Assembly: GCA_021927905.1 (NCBI GenBank)
Contig: BLLK01000038.1
Span: 310,001-374,000, forward strand
DNA length: 64,000 bases
DNA from: Chaetoceros tenuissimus
Lineage: Eukaryota > Bacillariophyta > Thalassiosirophyceae > Chaetocerotales > Chaetocerotaceae
Direction: 5' to 3'
Below, one piece after another: positions 24,801 to 34,140 of the stretch. Under the pieces are notes generated by a model, which ran no database searches, was not told the DNA's origin, and saw nothing but the letters and a program-made list of their open reading frames with translations. Both the position numbers and the translations under genes were made by a program. Each line of letters begins with the position of its first letter. Position 1 is the first letter of the stretch.

Positions 24801-27800
24801 GCCTTTTGTGCTTACGAAGATATTGAGCAAGTAAATATGTCTAGCAAGTGCATACGAATTGAAGAATCATCATCGGACTCAATCAGTATAAATATTGGAT
24901 TATTGTCTGATTTTCGGACAACAGATATCAACTATGTTGGATTTTATCAATTTTATGAAGATGATGCGTCATGGAGCACCTCACTTATTGATATTAAGAT
25001 TTCCTTTGGTGATATTATTCCAATTGTAGATGCAGTTGGCACTTGTGCAGACCCAAATGCTACTACTCTGAAGACAGACGCAAGTACCAAGAACAATATT
25101 TTTGGCAGAACAAGCGGGACTCTTTGCATCTGTAAGCGCGGATTCGTTTCCTCTAATGGAGGCATTATCCAAGGCAGCTTAGATGTTTGTATTCCGTGTA
25201 TCCTTTCACCACACTGTGGTTTCGAAGGTGATTCATGCAGTTCTCATGATGAATGTGTACGTTATTCAACAATTGAAAAGTTGTTTGTACCCTCAATTAC
25301 CTCCCTCTCTCATAATTTTGTTGACTTTCTATAGGATTCGCGATCGTGCGAGGCTTCGGGGTTATGTAAAATCAATGTAAGTTCGCTTTGATGTGATTGC
25401 TATATCTGCATGATATACATGACTAATCGATTTTTTTAATCAATCCTGGTTTGATAGGATATTCATATCATTAGTAACGATGGCAATATATTGTTTGCTG
25501 CTGTAGATAGCCACTTTGATGATCAATTTGAAAGTACTGGAGGTGTACGGGTACAGTCTGATTCCATGAGAATATTCGGCAATGTAGAAAGAGTAATCAA
25601 GTTCAGCGCACCAGTTATGATAAATAAATATACAAAGCTACAATTTGAAGCAGAGAAATCGACTTCAACACAGTTGGATATTTGTATATATACAAGCGAG
25701 CTCGAGGTTAGAGGGGAGTCTTTCATATTTCATGATGAAGAGAGATGTCATCAAGGGGAAAATGGATTAAACACAATCAGCTTGAGCGATTTGTTCAAGT
25801 CTCGCATGGTAGTCATCAATTACATACAAATTTTCCAGGTTGATAATTCAATTTTACATGATGAAGAAACAGTGGTTTCAAATATTACATTTATTGACGA
25901 AGGTATGGAATCTTACCACTCAAACTCTGCTGGAGGGAATTGTGCAGAAATTGATAAGAATTCAATGTCAATGACCCTTGTAAGCTCAGGTGAGAAAAAG
26001 TGTGTCTGTAATGATGGTTTTGTAGCTTCGACAGGAGGCAAATTGGTTGGATTATACGATACATGTATAAGTACTGTGGGCATTGGAGGCTTTGATAAAT
26101 ATTCCTGTGAAAATTTCAGACAATGTGCCAGTGGAAGTTGTATCAATGGAATATGCGAGCAGTCCTTGCCATTGTCAGTCCCCGCCTTCTCCAATGCTTC
26201 AAGTTCAAGCTCCCTATTCGAGCTTCAGATAGACGAACAAAGTGATGACGCAACATTGCCAAAGTTGGGAGGAGTTGTTACCCAGGACAGTAGTCTAGAC
26301 GTGTTTGGAATGACTAGAACAAAATTCTCGATCAAAAACGGGTCGCTCGATGTAAATAAATATACCACCATGAGCTTCGATGTAATAAATAACAACTTGG
26401 GAGGAGTGTCGACAATGATTTGTTTAAACTCTGCAGATAGTATTGCCCCAGCGGATGAAGACTGCTCATCTGCATGCATCAACATAGAAGAATTGCCTCA
26501 GGGAACTTCGAAAATGGTTCAAATTGGACGACTATTCCATGATCGATTGGTGAATGTGAAATACATTACCATCTTTCAAAAAGTTAATGCTAAAGAAGAC
26601 TCATCGCGAGATGCAATCTTCTCCCAGAAGACAAAGATTTCAGGTATCGAAATTCACGATGACATAGAGACTGATATCGTAGATGATAAGCGCAATTTGT
26701 GCAAGGATCCCAATGCCGTGAAACTTCATATCGAGAGTGGAGAAAATCGTTGCCGTTGTTTTGATGGCTACGCGTCCTCAACTAGAAATGATAAATTGCA
26801 GGACATATTTGATACATGTGTAAAATGCAATAATCCTTGCTACAATCACAACAATGTAGAATGTGGAAATGTAAGTATACACCAACCAAAGAAAAAGTTT
26901 TTGCATGATACTGACATCAGACACTTATCTTTATCTTTCTTCCTTCATAGGATTTAAATTTGACATTTGAGCTTGTGAATAGCACTGTATCGCAGCTGGC
27001 TCACTTAACACTAGATCCTTCATACCCGTCACCAGCAGAATCACTCAATGGAGGAACAATTGTCAGCACAGGCGGGAGATCGCTATCTATTCATAGCCAT
27101 GCTTGGAGTTCTTACTCACTACCCAATACCTATACATTCAACGAGTTCTCGAAATTATCATTTCGACTAACTTCAGAAGCCAGAGTAAATATATTTATGT
27201 GCTTCTCACAAAACTTGGATTTCACCTACATGAATGAGCATGAAGACGCTTTTTGCCTCCGTGTCAACAGCAATGGATACAGCTTTTCTCAATTTTTTGG
27301 TGATTCTAACCCAAACCAAAAATTACGATTGATTTATTACAGCCTTGCCATGGGTAAACCTACAGCTTCTTCTTCAGTGAAGTCTGCAGAAGATTATCCT
27401 ACAAGCGCAGTAGTTGACGGAAATGTAGAAACCGCTTTCAAGTCTCTTCGTGAAGATTATCCGTACTTTGATATATATCTTCAAAAAACACACCAAATTA
27501 GTCATGTTATCATACATAGAGGCCCAGAATGCGTTGATCATCCTTTGGAAAATTTTAGTCTCTCTGTACTCGATGATACAGGAAGAAAGAAGAAATTTCA
27601 TAACCAATACCACTCCAAAAAGGATATCACGAGACTGAATATTCCGATAACTTCAGGAATTATAGTTAGGATTCAATCACAAAGTGAGAGAAAAACTTTG
27701 TGTCTTGGAGAGGTTGAAGTCTATGAATCATCTCCAAGTGCAGTCAAAGATATGGACATTCCAATAGGCAAAGTTCTTAATGGGACTAAAGCCGCAAACT

Positions 27801-27889
27801 ATGTAACATTTGTCCAAGAGAGTTATTCATCTTCAGCAGAGATATCAGACATAAAATTCACTTATGGGGATCTAAAGGGCCATAACTAG
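18867..27889 (+). CDS. Giant secreted modular protein: galactose-binding-like domains, FG-GAP-like propeller, PS repeats
   Basis: Seven exons (18867-22184, 22260-23213, 23282-24499, 24570-25256, 25335-25376, 25458-26870, 26951-27889) give 2856 residues, and every intron is phase 0. A signal peptide comes first (MYLLIIYLIIAQAFFTSAAS). Two discoidin/fucolectin-like domains with the PWW motif follow (about residues 200-530), then a Pro-Ser linker (535-1070) holding five 64-residue tandem repeats. Exon 2 holds a third PWW domain (NPWWEVDLG), and exon 7 a fourth, weaker one. Exon 3 has FG-GAP-like blades (GTGVDIGGDKVIVGS; FGSKVAIASDGQSIAIADP) and a second PS stretch. A module of about 130 residues with GGV...IFGN..RV..LSAP recurs five times (exons 2, 4, 6 twice, 7), separated by Cys-rich EGF-like linkers. 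A cell-surface or wall-bound carbohydrate-binding role is inferred. No membrane anchor was seen. Confidence 0.88.
20636..21595 (+). repeat. Five-fold 192-bp tandem repeat (64 residues each) in the PS linker
   Basis: The marker CTTACCGTCATCATAT recurs at 20636, 20828, 21020, 21212 and 21404, exactly 192 bp apart. The copies differ at only a few positions (for example Val/Asp in MYSSxPSV and Val/Leu in PSLxRSS), and the variants alternate. The high identity points to recent unequal exchange or gene conversion, so copy number may vary between strains. The repeat keeps the antisense frame open for 325 codons, which explains the long shadow frame on the minus strand. Confidence 0.95.
25335..25376 (+). 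other. 42-nt mini-exon encoding a Cys-rich linker
   Basis: The exon encodes DSRSCEASGLCKIN between a TATAG acceptor and a GTAAGT donor, phase 0 on both sides. It completes the Cys-rich linker begun by GDSCSSHDEC in exon 4. Skipping it would keep frame but remove two Cys. Confidence 0.75.
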
Positions 27890-28139
27890 AAATTATTTAA
27901 TTGTAAACAAACTGTATTACTAGAAACAATCTCGAAACTTATCCTTCCGTTTTTCTATTCTTATTATCTAGATTAGGAGTTATTCTATTGTAAACAAACT
28001 ACATAATACCGGCAACAATCTCGAAACTCATCCCTCTCTTTTGCTGCTCTTATTATCACATCTTCAAGGTTCTAACTTTAGTTTACCCTTTGCAAGAAAA
28101 CATTTTTACGATTGTTGCTTTTTGAATGTCTATTTTGAA
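27890..28139. repeat. Imperfect 87-bp tandem duplication between convergent genes
   Basis: ATTGTAAACAAACT is found at 27900 and again at 27987, each followed by ACAATCTCGAAACT(T/C)ATCC and similar T/C-rich sequence. The two copies have diverged by several substitutions and small gaps. They lie in the 3' flank shared by the giant gene and the convergent F-box-like gene. Confidence 0.75.
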
Positions 28140-29144
28140 TTACATCATCATTTCCTGCATCGGGTTCCAAAAATACGACGTGGTTAAATACACGACACAC
28201 TCAGTACTCACTTTTGCTTCTCGAAATTTGCGGTCAAATACTCTTATGACTTCCTTTCCCTCGTATCTTAATTTATCTTCGAGAGACCATGGGTCAACAG
28301 GCCTCAGTCCATTGAAAATAGTTTGTACAACCTTTTCTAAGCGTTCACAATTGCATCGATCAATCCACACATCTACTTCGCAGTGTTCAAAGTCAACCAG
28401 TCGCAGTGAAGCAGAGTCTAGCGTCAATCCCATAGGAGGAACATTACCCAAACGCAATATCTCAAGATTTGGCATTTGTGAAATAGAATCATGCAATGTA
28501 TCTCTTATTTCATCCTCTTTACAACCGAATCCAAGAAACCAGTTGGAGCGATGATCTATGTCTAGAACTAATTCTTTCAATGAGCAGGAAATGTTTGAAA
28601 GCGTTTTGAGCTGTGACACACCCAAACAACAGCTGTAAGATTCAATTTGCTTTGCTTGATGTATTATGTTTTGGTGTATTGAGGACATTGGGCTTACTAA
28701 TAAAGTTGGAATACCAGACGCACGATCATTCTGCATCATATCCATATCTACTTTTCCAACACAACACCCGCCTGAAAAATGAACCGATTTTAATTCGCAT
28801 GTATTACCATATCTGAGCATCAAACTAATGTAAAAGAACATGTTCCGTATTCGCATTTCGTCCACATTATTATGCATTGAAATATAGCATCGAAAAGATT
28901 TTATTTTGACTTTTTGTGAAGCAATGAAATACATTACACCTGAGTCATCTGGTGTACTTAATCTAACATCAATTGGGACCTTTTGAGCATAATGTATGCA
29001 AACTTTTCTCATTCGTTTTGACAACCTAAATAAAGATCGAAATAGATTGGATATTCCATCGTATTTTGTTCCTATTGTAGTGCTTCCTACAAAGGAAAAA
29101 ATATGGAATAGAACATCGTCACTCAACTCTGTTAAATGAGCCAT
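28140..29144 (-). CDS. F-box-like protein, 334 residues
   Basis: The start is the only in-frame ATG, 29144 (MAHLTELSDDVLFHIFSFVG). The first 45 residues resemble an F-box (LSDDVLFHIFSFV, then LFRSLFRLSKRMRKVC). F-box proteins link substrates to SCF ubiquitin ligases through SKP1. The rest has scattered Leu-rich segments (SYSCCLGVSQLKTLSNIS; NLEILRLGNVPPMGL) that may be degenerate leucine-rich repeats serving as the substrate-binding part. The protein ends in Met-Met-Met. No targeting signal is seen. The F-box call rests on pattern only. Confidence 0.65.
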   Translation of the reverse strand: MAHLTELSDDVLFHIFSFVGSTTIGTKYDGISNLFRSLFRLSKRMRKVCIHYAQKVPIDVRLSTPDDSGVMYFIASQKVKIKSFRCYISMHNNVDEMRIRNMFFYISLMLRYGNTCELKSVHFSGGCCVGKVDMDMMQNDRASGIPTLLVSPMSSIHQNIIHQAKQIESYSCCLGVSQLKTLSNISCSLKELVLDIDHRSNWFLGFGCKEDEIRDTLHDSISQMPNLEILRLGNVPPMGLTLDSASLRLVDFEHCEVDVWIDRCNCERLEKVVQTIFNGLRPVDPWSLEDKLRYEGKEVIRVFDRKFREAKVSTECVVYLTTSYFWNPMQEMMM

Positions 29145-29522
29145 GTCAAGTGGACATGCTTTGGTAGCAATAGAGGAGTTAGAGTTGAAGTAATGAAACA
29201 GAAGTTGGAAGTAGTAAACAAAAAAGAAAAAAAGAGCATCAAGCGTCAAACAGCATCGTGCCGTCCGTTGTCGTCTGTCCAACAGGGGATACACTTCTTG
29301 GTAGTTTGTCTAGTTTGCCCCCCCCCCTGGCATTCTTCTTCAGTCTACTCGTGATCTCATCACAGAAATAGTAAGAGGGAAATTGGATTTCATTTCTTTA
29401 CTAATAAAAATAAAAACATTGCAAAATATTATGCATACAAACATATTATGACTTTTGTTGCTATCATTGAGAGCAACACTTCATCAATGGACATTTATGA
29501 TTTGTCACCATTACTACACTCA
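29145..29522. other. Intergenic stretch with a 10-C run
   Basis: The region upstream of the F-box-like gene and downstream of the repeat protein gene carries a run of ten C near 29318-29327 and an A-rich run near 29218-29235. No gene or RNA was found. Confidence 0.4.
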
Positions 29523-30299
29523 TCACATACGCATCATGGTTGATCCTTCACCATAGTCTCTCATTAAGATACCATCACTTGTTTCAGCAAAAGTTTTCCC
29601 ACCCTTGCGCGCAGGTTTACGATTGCTAGCAGTAGCAGTAGTCTCTTCATTTGCAATTTCATCTTGAAACTTTTTCAATCTCTCTCCTGGCTTCTCTCCA
29701 CGTAAAGCTAAGCGTGCCATTTCTTCCTCAGGAACACCATCTCTCTCACGTTCTGCTTTAGGATTCATACCCTTTCGCATAACAGTACCCCCCTTGTAAT
29801 CCCTCATAAGTGCTCCATCACTTGCTTCTGCAAATGTTTTCCCATCTTTATCACGATTTGCTTTACGAGTCTTTGCAGATGCAACAGTTTCTGCCTTGGA
29901 CATACGATCAAAAAATTGTTGATTCTTGACAGGTGCTGTGGTAGATTTTCTTACTGGTCCAGTACCATCACGCTTACGTTCTTCCTTTGGATCCATTTTG
30001 GAACGGAAATGTGTACCTCCTTTGATATCTCTTTGTAGTGCACCCTTACTTGCTTCTGCAAATGTACCATCGTTTGCGGTACGATTCACTTTTCGTGTTT
30101 GGGCTGTTGCATACGTCTCTGTCTTGGACATTCTGTCAAAGAAGCTGGAACTTGTCTTCCCTTTGGGAGATGGATCTTGAGGATCCTTCTTTGACTTCAC
30201 TGGTCTACCAGCAGATTTCATCTTGGAAGAAGCATAAGTATCAGACTTTGACAAGCGGTCAAAGATGCCTCCGGATTGTGGATTCTTTGCTGAGCTCAT
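29523..30299 (-). CDS. Basic tandem-repeat protein with FDR(L/M)S motifs
   Basis: A single exon encodes 258 residues from the ATG at 30299. The protein is built from about three repeats of roughly 75-80 residues. Each has a block like FFDRMSKTETYATAQTRK and a block like TFAEASDGALMRDYKGGT, followed by KMDPKEERKRDG. The FDRxSxxxTYA block recalls the FDRLTD..YTG motif of p25-alpha/TPPP proteins, which bind tubulin and occur in flagellated cells, but the match is short and the link tentative. The protein is strongly basic, lacks a targeting signal or membrane segment, and is probably largely disordered. No enzyme domain is seen. Confidence 0.7.
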   Translation of the reverse strand: MSSAKNPQSGGIFDRLSKSDTYASSKMKSAGRPVKSKKDPQDPSPKGKTSSSFFDRMSKTETYATAQTRKVNRTANDGTFAEASKGALQRDIKGGTHFRSKMDPKEERKRDGTGPVRKSTTAPVKNQQFFDRMSKAETVASAKTRKANRDKDGKTFAEASDGALMRDYKGGTVMRKGMNPKAERERDGVPEEEMARLALRGEKPGERLKKFQDEIANEETTATASNRKPARKGGKTFAETSDGILMRDYGEGSTMMRM

Positions 30300-30457
30300 T
30301 GTGTTTCAGATATCTTTATTTATGATCAGTTGAGAGGAATTTTTCAAAGAGATAAAGGAAGAAGGGTAATAACAAAGAACACTGTTGAAATGTAGAATGC
30401 AGCAGTCTCTTGACACAAGAAAAGAAGAAGCGGAGAAGATTTTTGACCCGTTAAATC

Positions 30458-30515
30458 ACGACTAAAAAGGCTTAAACCCTCATTCACGACTAAAAAGGCT
30501 TAAAAACCCTCATTT
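30458..30515 (+). repeat. 28/30-bp tandem repeat
   Basis: CACGACTAAAAAGGCTTAAA plus CCCTCATT occurs at 30458-30485, and the same unit with two extra A at 30486-30515. It lies about 160 bp upstream of the repeat protein's start. Confidence 0.8.
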
Positions 30516-30594
30516 TTTTCTCCTAACCCAACAAGGGCCATTTTTGTTAGGAGGAGTGGTCATGGTTGAAACAACACGAACTCACACCTTACCT

Positions 30595-30610
30595 TACTCT
30601 ACGTAGAGTA
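30595..30610. promoter_or_regulatory. Perfect 16-bp palindrome
   Basis: TACTCTACGTAGAGTA reads the same on both strands and contains an ACGT core, the core of many plant and algal bZIP sites. It lies 266 bp upstream of the methyltransferase ATG. A role as a factor-binding site is inferred only. Confidence 0.4.
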
Positions 30611-30751
30611 TTGTTGCATTGTTGCTTGCTGACAATAGTATTAACCACAGCATTAGCCTACGAGAAAAGTAAATACAAACCAGCCAAGAAGACCATACGC
30701 ATCTGTTGGTCTTACAACGAGAAAAATAAAGCCTTTCTACTTTTTGACATT

Positions 30752-30777
30752 TTGCGCAATTAGCATCAATTGCGCAA
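30752..30777. repeat. Perfect 10-bp inverted repeat with a 6-nt loop
   Basis: TTGCGCAATT and AATTGCGCAA flank the loop AGCATC. It is about 100 bp ahead of the methyltransferase ATG and would form a hairpin in its leader RNA or an operator-like DNA site. Confidence 0.7.
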
Positions 30778-30875
30778 CAAGCCTTCGTCTCATCTCAACT
30801 CAATTTCGAAGAGCCAAAGACAAATCCAAAGAATTCTTCTCTACATCTCCTCCCCTAGATAATACAAAAAAATCA

Positions 30876-31739
30876 ATGTCGAAATCAACTACAGCTCCGA
30901 AGAAACTCGTCCATGGAGCAGATGATAAACTTTTTGGTTGCATAGAAAGGAACCAAGCGGCGACTGGGAAATCTTTTGGGAAATTTCTTGATGCGGGAAC
31001 AGGTACGCATAGTTTAAGATGGATGGCATCATTGATTGGTGAAAATAGACAATCTAATTCTCTGCAGATTGATGAGTATACTGCAATCACTGCGGATGAA
31101 GGCATGAGGAGAAATGTATTGAAAGAGGCGACTACTCTTGGTATTGAGAAAGAGGGAAATATCATTATTGGTAATTGGCAATCAGAGGGACCTGAAGAAG
31201 AAGAATTGTGTCATGGTGAAATGTTTGATACTATTCTTGCTGATTATTTAGTTGGTGCTATGGATGGTTTCAGTCCGTACTACCAAGATCTAATTTTTCC
31301 AAGGCTGAATAAGCATTTGAAACCAGGTGGGAGGTTGTATGTTGTTGGATTGAATCCTATTCCACATCAAGCTGACGGAGATGCTAATATTTTTTGCAAA
31401 GTTACAAAACTTAGAGATGCGTGTATTTTATTAGCTGGACACAGATGTTACAGAGAGTATCCAGTGGAGTGGATAGAGAGACATTTGGAGAATGCTGGAT
31501 TAAAAATCGTCGGTTCATCGCAATTTCCAATCATGTATTCTCATGCGGCAATTGTTCGACAGCTGAATGTTGCAAGGTCGAAGTTGCCACTTTTCCCTTC
31601 TAAAGCTTTGGCGAAGGAGATGGGAGAACAAATTGATGCTCTTGAGAGAGAAAGTAAAGCGGCCACAGACAGATCTCCAACTGGAAGATTGAGACTTGGT
31701 TTTGACTACGTTGTGACTGCAGAAAAGCCTCTCGAATGA
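30876..31739 (+). CDS. SAM-dependent methyltransferase, 287 residues
   Basis: The start is the first in-frame ATG (MSKSTTAPKKLVHGADDKLF). Motif I of a Rossmann-type methyltransferase is LDAGTGTHSLRW (about residue 35). An acidic motif II-like residue falls in EYTAITADEGMRRNVL, and a motif IV/VI stretch is MFDTILADYLVGAMDG, then LKPGGRLYVVGLNP. The substrate is unknown. The frame continues upstream of the ATG for about 70 codons with an Arg/Ser-rich, presequence-like character (TSLRLISTQFRRAKDKS) but without a Met, so a transit peptide encoded by an unseen 5' exon is possible. Confidence 0.75.
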   Translation: MSKSTTAPKKLVHGADDKLFGCIERNQAATGKSFGKFLDAGTGTHSLRWMASLIGENRQSNSLQIDEYTAITADEGMRRNVLKEATTLGIEKEGNIIIGNWQSEGPEEEELCHGEMFDTILADYLVGAMDGFSPYYQDLIFPRLNKHLKPGGRLYVVGLNPIPHQADGDANIFCKVTKLRDACILLAGHRCYREYPVEWIERHLENAGLKIVGSSQFPIMYSHAAIVRQLNVARSKLPLFPSKALAKEMGEQIDALERESKAATDRSPTGRLRLGFDYVVTAEKPLE

Positions 31740-31922
31740 AAATAGAGACTTTGAATTGTTTTGAATAGAAATAATGCAAATATGAAATATAATTTCACTA
31801 TTTCACATTCACCTCGCACACTTGGTTATTCGATTAAAAAATGATTTACGATATAGTTTCCTACTACTTTTTACATTATTAAGTTTTCATGGAGAAAAAT
31901 ATAACTATTTATATTCTCTCTT

Positions 31923-32636
31923 CTATGAATAGCAACAGATCCGATCATGAATAGACCTACTGCTTTTATCTAATCTCAACAAATCAGCATCTGCTTCATT
32001 ATTTGAAGGTTCCATTGCATTCTCTGGTAATTTTCTCGCAATCTCCTGAAAAATCTCTTCTACATTAATGTTATCTCTAGCTGACGTTTCAAGGTAAAGA
32101 CAATTCATATTCAAAGCATAAACTTCTGCTTCTTGCCTTGGAACTTGTCGTTCGTCGTTTAGATCACATTTATTTCCGACAATAATGTGTTGAAGATTAT
32201 TTGGTCCAAACTCCTTCAGTCTATCAAACCACGACCCTAGAGCATCAAACGATGGTTTGTTACAAATATCATATACCAATATTGCTGCTTTGGCTCCGCG
32301 ATAATACATTGGTGCCAATGAATGGTACTTTTCCTGGCCTGCTGTATCCCATACTGTACTCAGCGACAAGAAAGAAATAAGTATGTTGAATAATCACAAT
32401 CATAATCTTAAACGATGACCTATCTTACCATGAAACTTTACAGATCTCTCAGTAGCTTCTTCACTTTCTATAGCGTTCTTGATTTTAATCACAATCTTTT
32501 TGGAAAAGAAACTTGCACCAATCGTAGACTCATTGTAAACATTAAATTTGTTGTACACAAATCGTTGTGCAATTGAACTCTTTCCAGCTCCACTATTTCC
32601 TAACAGAACCACCTTACATGCGTTTGATTGTTCCAT
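31923..32636 (-). CDS. RAB5: Rab5-type small GTPase, two exons
   Basis: The exons are 32636-32429 and 32353-31923 (75-bp intron, phase 1), giving 212 residues. The acceptor is the CAG just inside the open frame, which rebuilds VKFH-VWDTAGQEKYHSLAP. P-loop GNSGAGKSS, switch I NESTIGASF, WDTAGQE, NKCDL and ETSA are all present. The ESTIGA and YHSLAPMYYRGA sequences are signatures of Rab5, which directs early endosome fusion. The C-terminus CCYS is a double-Cys prenylation site. An unusual insert (NAIESEEATERS) lies between the two beta strands that join switch I to switch II. The gene diverges from the AlkB-type gene. Confidence 0.92.
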
Positions 32637-32973
32637 GTTTCTTTCTTATATAAACTAATCTATTTCAGCTTCTTTGATAGTTTTTCACCCATTTCATTCC
32701 ATGAACACATTCTAATTGAAAAATTCACAAAGAGGAAGAAGAATAAGAAGGAAAGAAGGATGAAGAGTGACATCATCTCTCTTGCCGCACTAGAAATGTC
32801 TCCATATGACTGTCATAGGATTAGTTTAGAAACATGTCAAACTCGTCGATCTCATATCACATATCATCCACTCATTTCTCAATTCTCTTCCTTGTTGTTT
32901 GTTGCATGTTGCATTCATATTATCTCATGTATCTTACGAGTACTCTTTTTATACACCACACACTGGCTTCAAC
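32637..32973. promoter_or_regulatory. Shared upstream region of the Rab5 and AlkB-type genes
   Basis: The 337-bp divergent spacer is AT-rich. The plus-strand frames at 32628-33095 and ahead of 32974 have no coding character. No motif could be assigned. Confidence 0.4.
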
Positions 32974-34140
32974 ATGAAAAATATATTACAAATCATAGGT
33001 ATTGGATTTCTTTCCATCTCATCTGCGTCAGCTTTGGCTATTTCAAAAGCACAGACAGCAGCAAAGAAATCACTTTTTGCAACATTACAAAATAGTTATA
33101 CTCCTCAAGCAATTCTAAATGATGTTGGAAAATACATTAGCCACGACACAGATCCTCAAGGCATCTTGTCTAGTCTCATTCTCGTTCGCATCTCAAAGCA
33201 ACTAATAACAATGGATAACATGAAGGATCAAATACCGAGTAGTATATTTACTAATGGAATATTAGAAAAGATTGTGAATGAACATGCAAAGACTGGTTGG
33301 ATAGAAACACCACAGTCTATAGAAAATGCTATAGAAGCTACCAAGGCAGCTTGTGTTATTTCCAAATTGTCACCTGATGAAGTATCAATTGACACTTGGC
33401 AACCACTGACAGAAAAATGGCATGATGAAGAAATATTAAATTGTTTGAGTGGAAATCTCGAGCCTCATCATTTATCAGGTCTCAAATGGGCATTTGATGT
33501 ATTCGGAACTTCATGTGCACTTCCCAATGAAATACAGAATGCATATGATGAACTTAATCTTCCATTTCGGGTACGAACTGGAATATGTAAGGGTTTACCA
33601 GGATTGAGTGTCGCAAATCTTATAGAGGAAGTTAATTTTAAACAAGATGACATCCGGACACAGTCAAACCGAGTTGTGAAAGAGAGGAGGAAAACAGCAT
33701 GGCAGGGTGACGAACATGTTGATCCTTTTGCTTATTCTGGAAAGAGTATGGAAAGAGACTCTTGGTCCAGAGCAGTTATCTCCGTGCGCGACTTTCTGAA
33801 GCAAGAGACAGGGGAGTATTATGATGGGTGTTTGTTGAATCTATATCCTGACGGATGTTCAGGCATGAGATATCATATAGATCCAGATCAAGGAGATCTA
33901 TGGGATTATGAAACTGCAGTCGTGAGCATTGGCGCAACACGCAGATTTTCATTTAGAAATATTCCCGATACTGACAAAAAAGACACTAAACCACATGTCT
34001 TTGTATTGTTTGAAGGAGACGTGACAGAAATGTTTGGAGACTGTCAGCTGAAGTATCAGCACACAGTTAAAACTGCAGAAGGAAAACATGATACAGCATC
34101 ACGAGCAAGTTTAGTTTTCAAGAGAACCTTCTCTGGGTAA
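32974..34140 (+). CDS. AlkB-like 2-oxoglutarate/Fe(II) dioxygenase with N-terminal presequence
   Basis: The ATG at 32974 starts a signal-like segment (MKNILQIIGIGFLSISSASA, then LAIS); in diatoms a Leu after ASA can still serve plastid import. The upstream ATG at 32899 would place non-hydrophobic residues ahead of it. The protein has 388 residues. The catalytic domain is C-terminal: LLNLYPDGCSGMRYHIDPDQ with Fe ligands H301 and D303, GATRRFSFR, GDCQLKYQHTV with H363, and RASLVFKR with R377 and R383 for 2-oxoglutarate. It resembles the ALKBH2/3 group, which repairs methylated DNA or RNA bases by oxidative demethylation. Residues 40-200 are helical and unrecognised. Organelle location is inferred. 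Confidence 0.82.
   Translation: MKNILQIIGIGFLSISSASALAISKAQTAAKKSLFATLQNSYTPQAILNDVGKYISHDTDPQGILSSLILVRISKQLITMDNMKDQIPSSIFTNGILEKIVNEHAKTGWIETPQSIENAIEATKAACVISKLSPDEVSIDTWQPLTEKWHDEEILNCLSGNLEPHHLSGLKWAFDVFGTSCALPNEIQNAYDELNLPFRVRTGICKGLPGLSVANLIEEVNFKQDDIRTQSNRVVKERRKTAWQGDEHVDPFAYSGKSMERDSWSRAVISVRDFLKQETGEYYDGCLLNLYPDGCSGMRYHIDPDQGDLWDYETAVVSIGATRRFSFRNIPDTDKKDTKPHVFVLFEGDVTEMFGDCQLKYQHTVKTAEGKHDTASRASLVFKRTFSG

Larger units (their letters stand above)
30300..30875. promoter_or_regulatory. Divergent spacer with tandem repeat, palindrome and hairpin
   Basis: This is the region between the repeat protein gene (minus) and the methyltransferase gene (plus). It holds a 28/30-bp tandem repeat (30458-30515), a perfect 16-bp palindrome (30595-30610) and a 10-bp-stem hairpin (30752-30777). 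The methyltransferase frame is open upstream to about 30658 without an ATG, so a spliced or longer start is possible. Confidence 0.45.

Noticed and set aside
30566-30763. 65-codon frame ahead of the methyltransferase with a hydrophobic start
   Set aside because: It begins at TTG with no in-frame ATG and ends before the methyltransferase in another frame. It could belong to an unseen 5' exon but cannot be supported.
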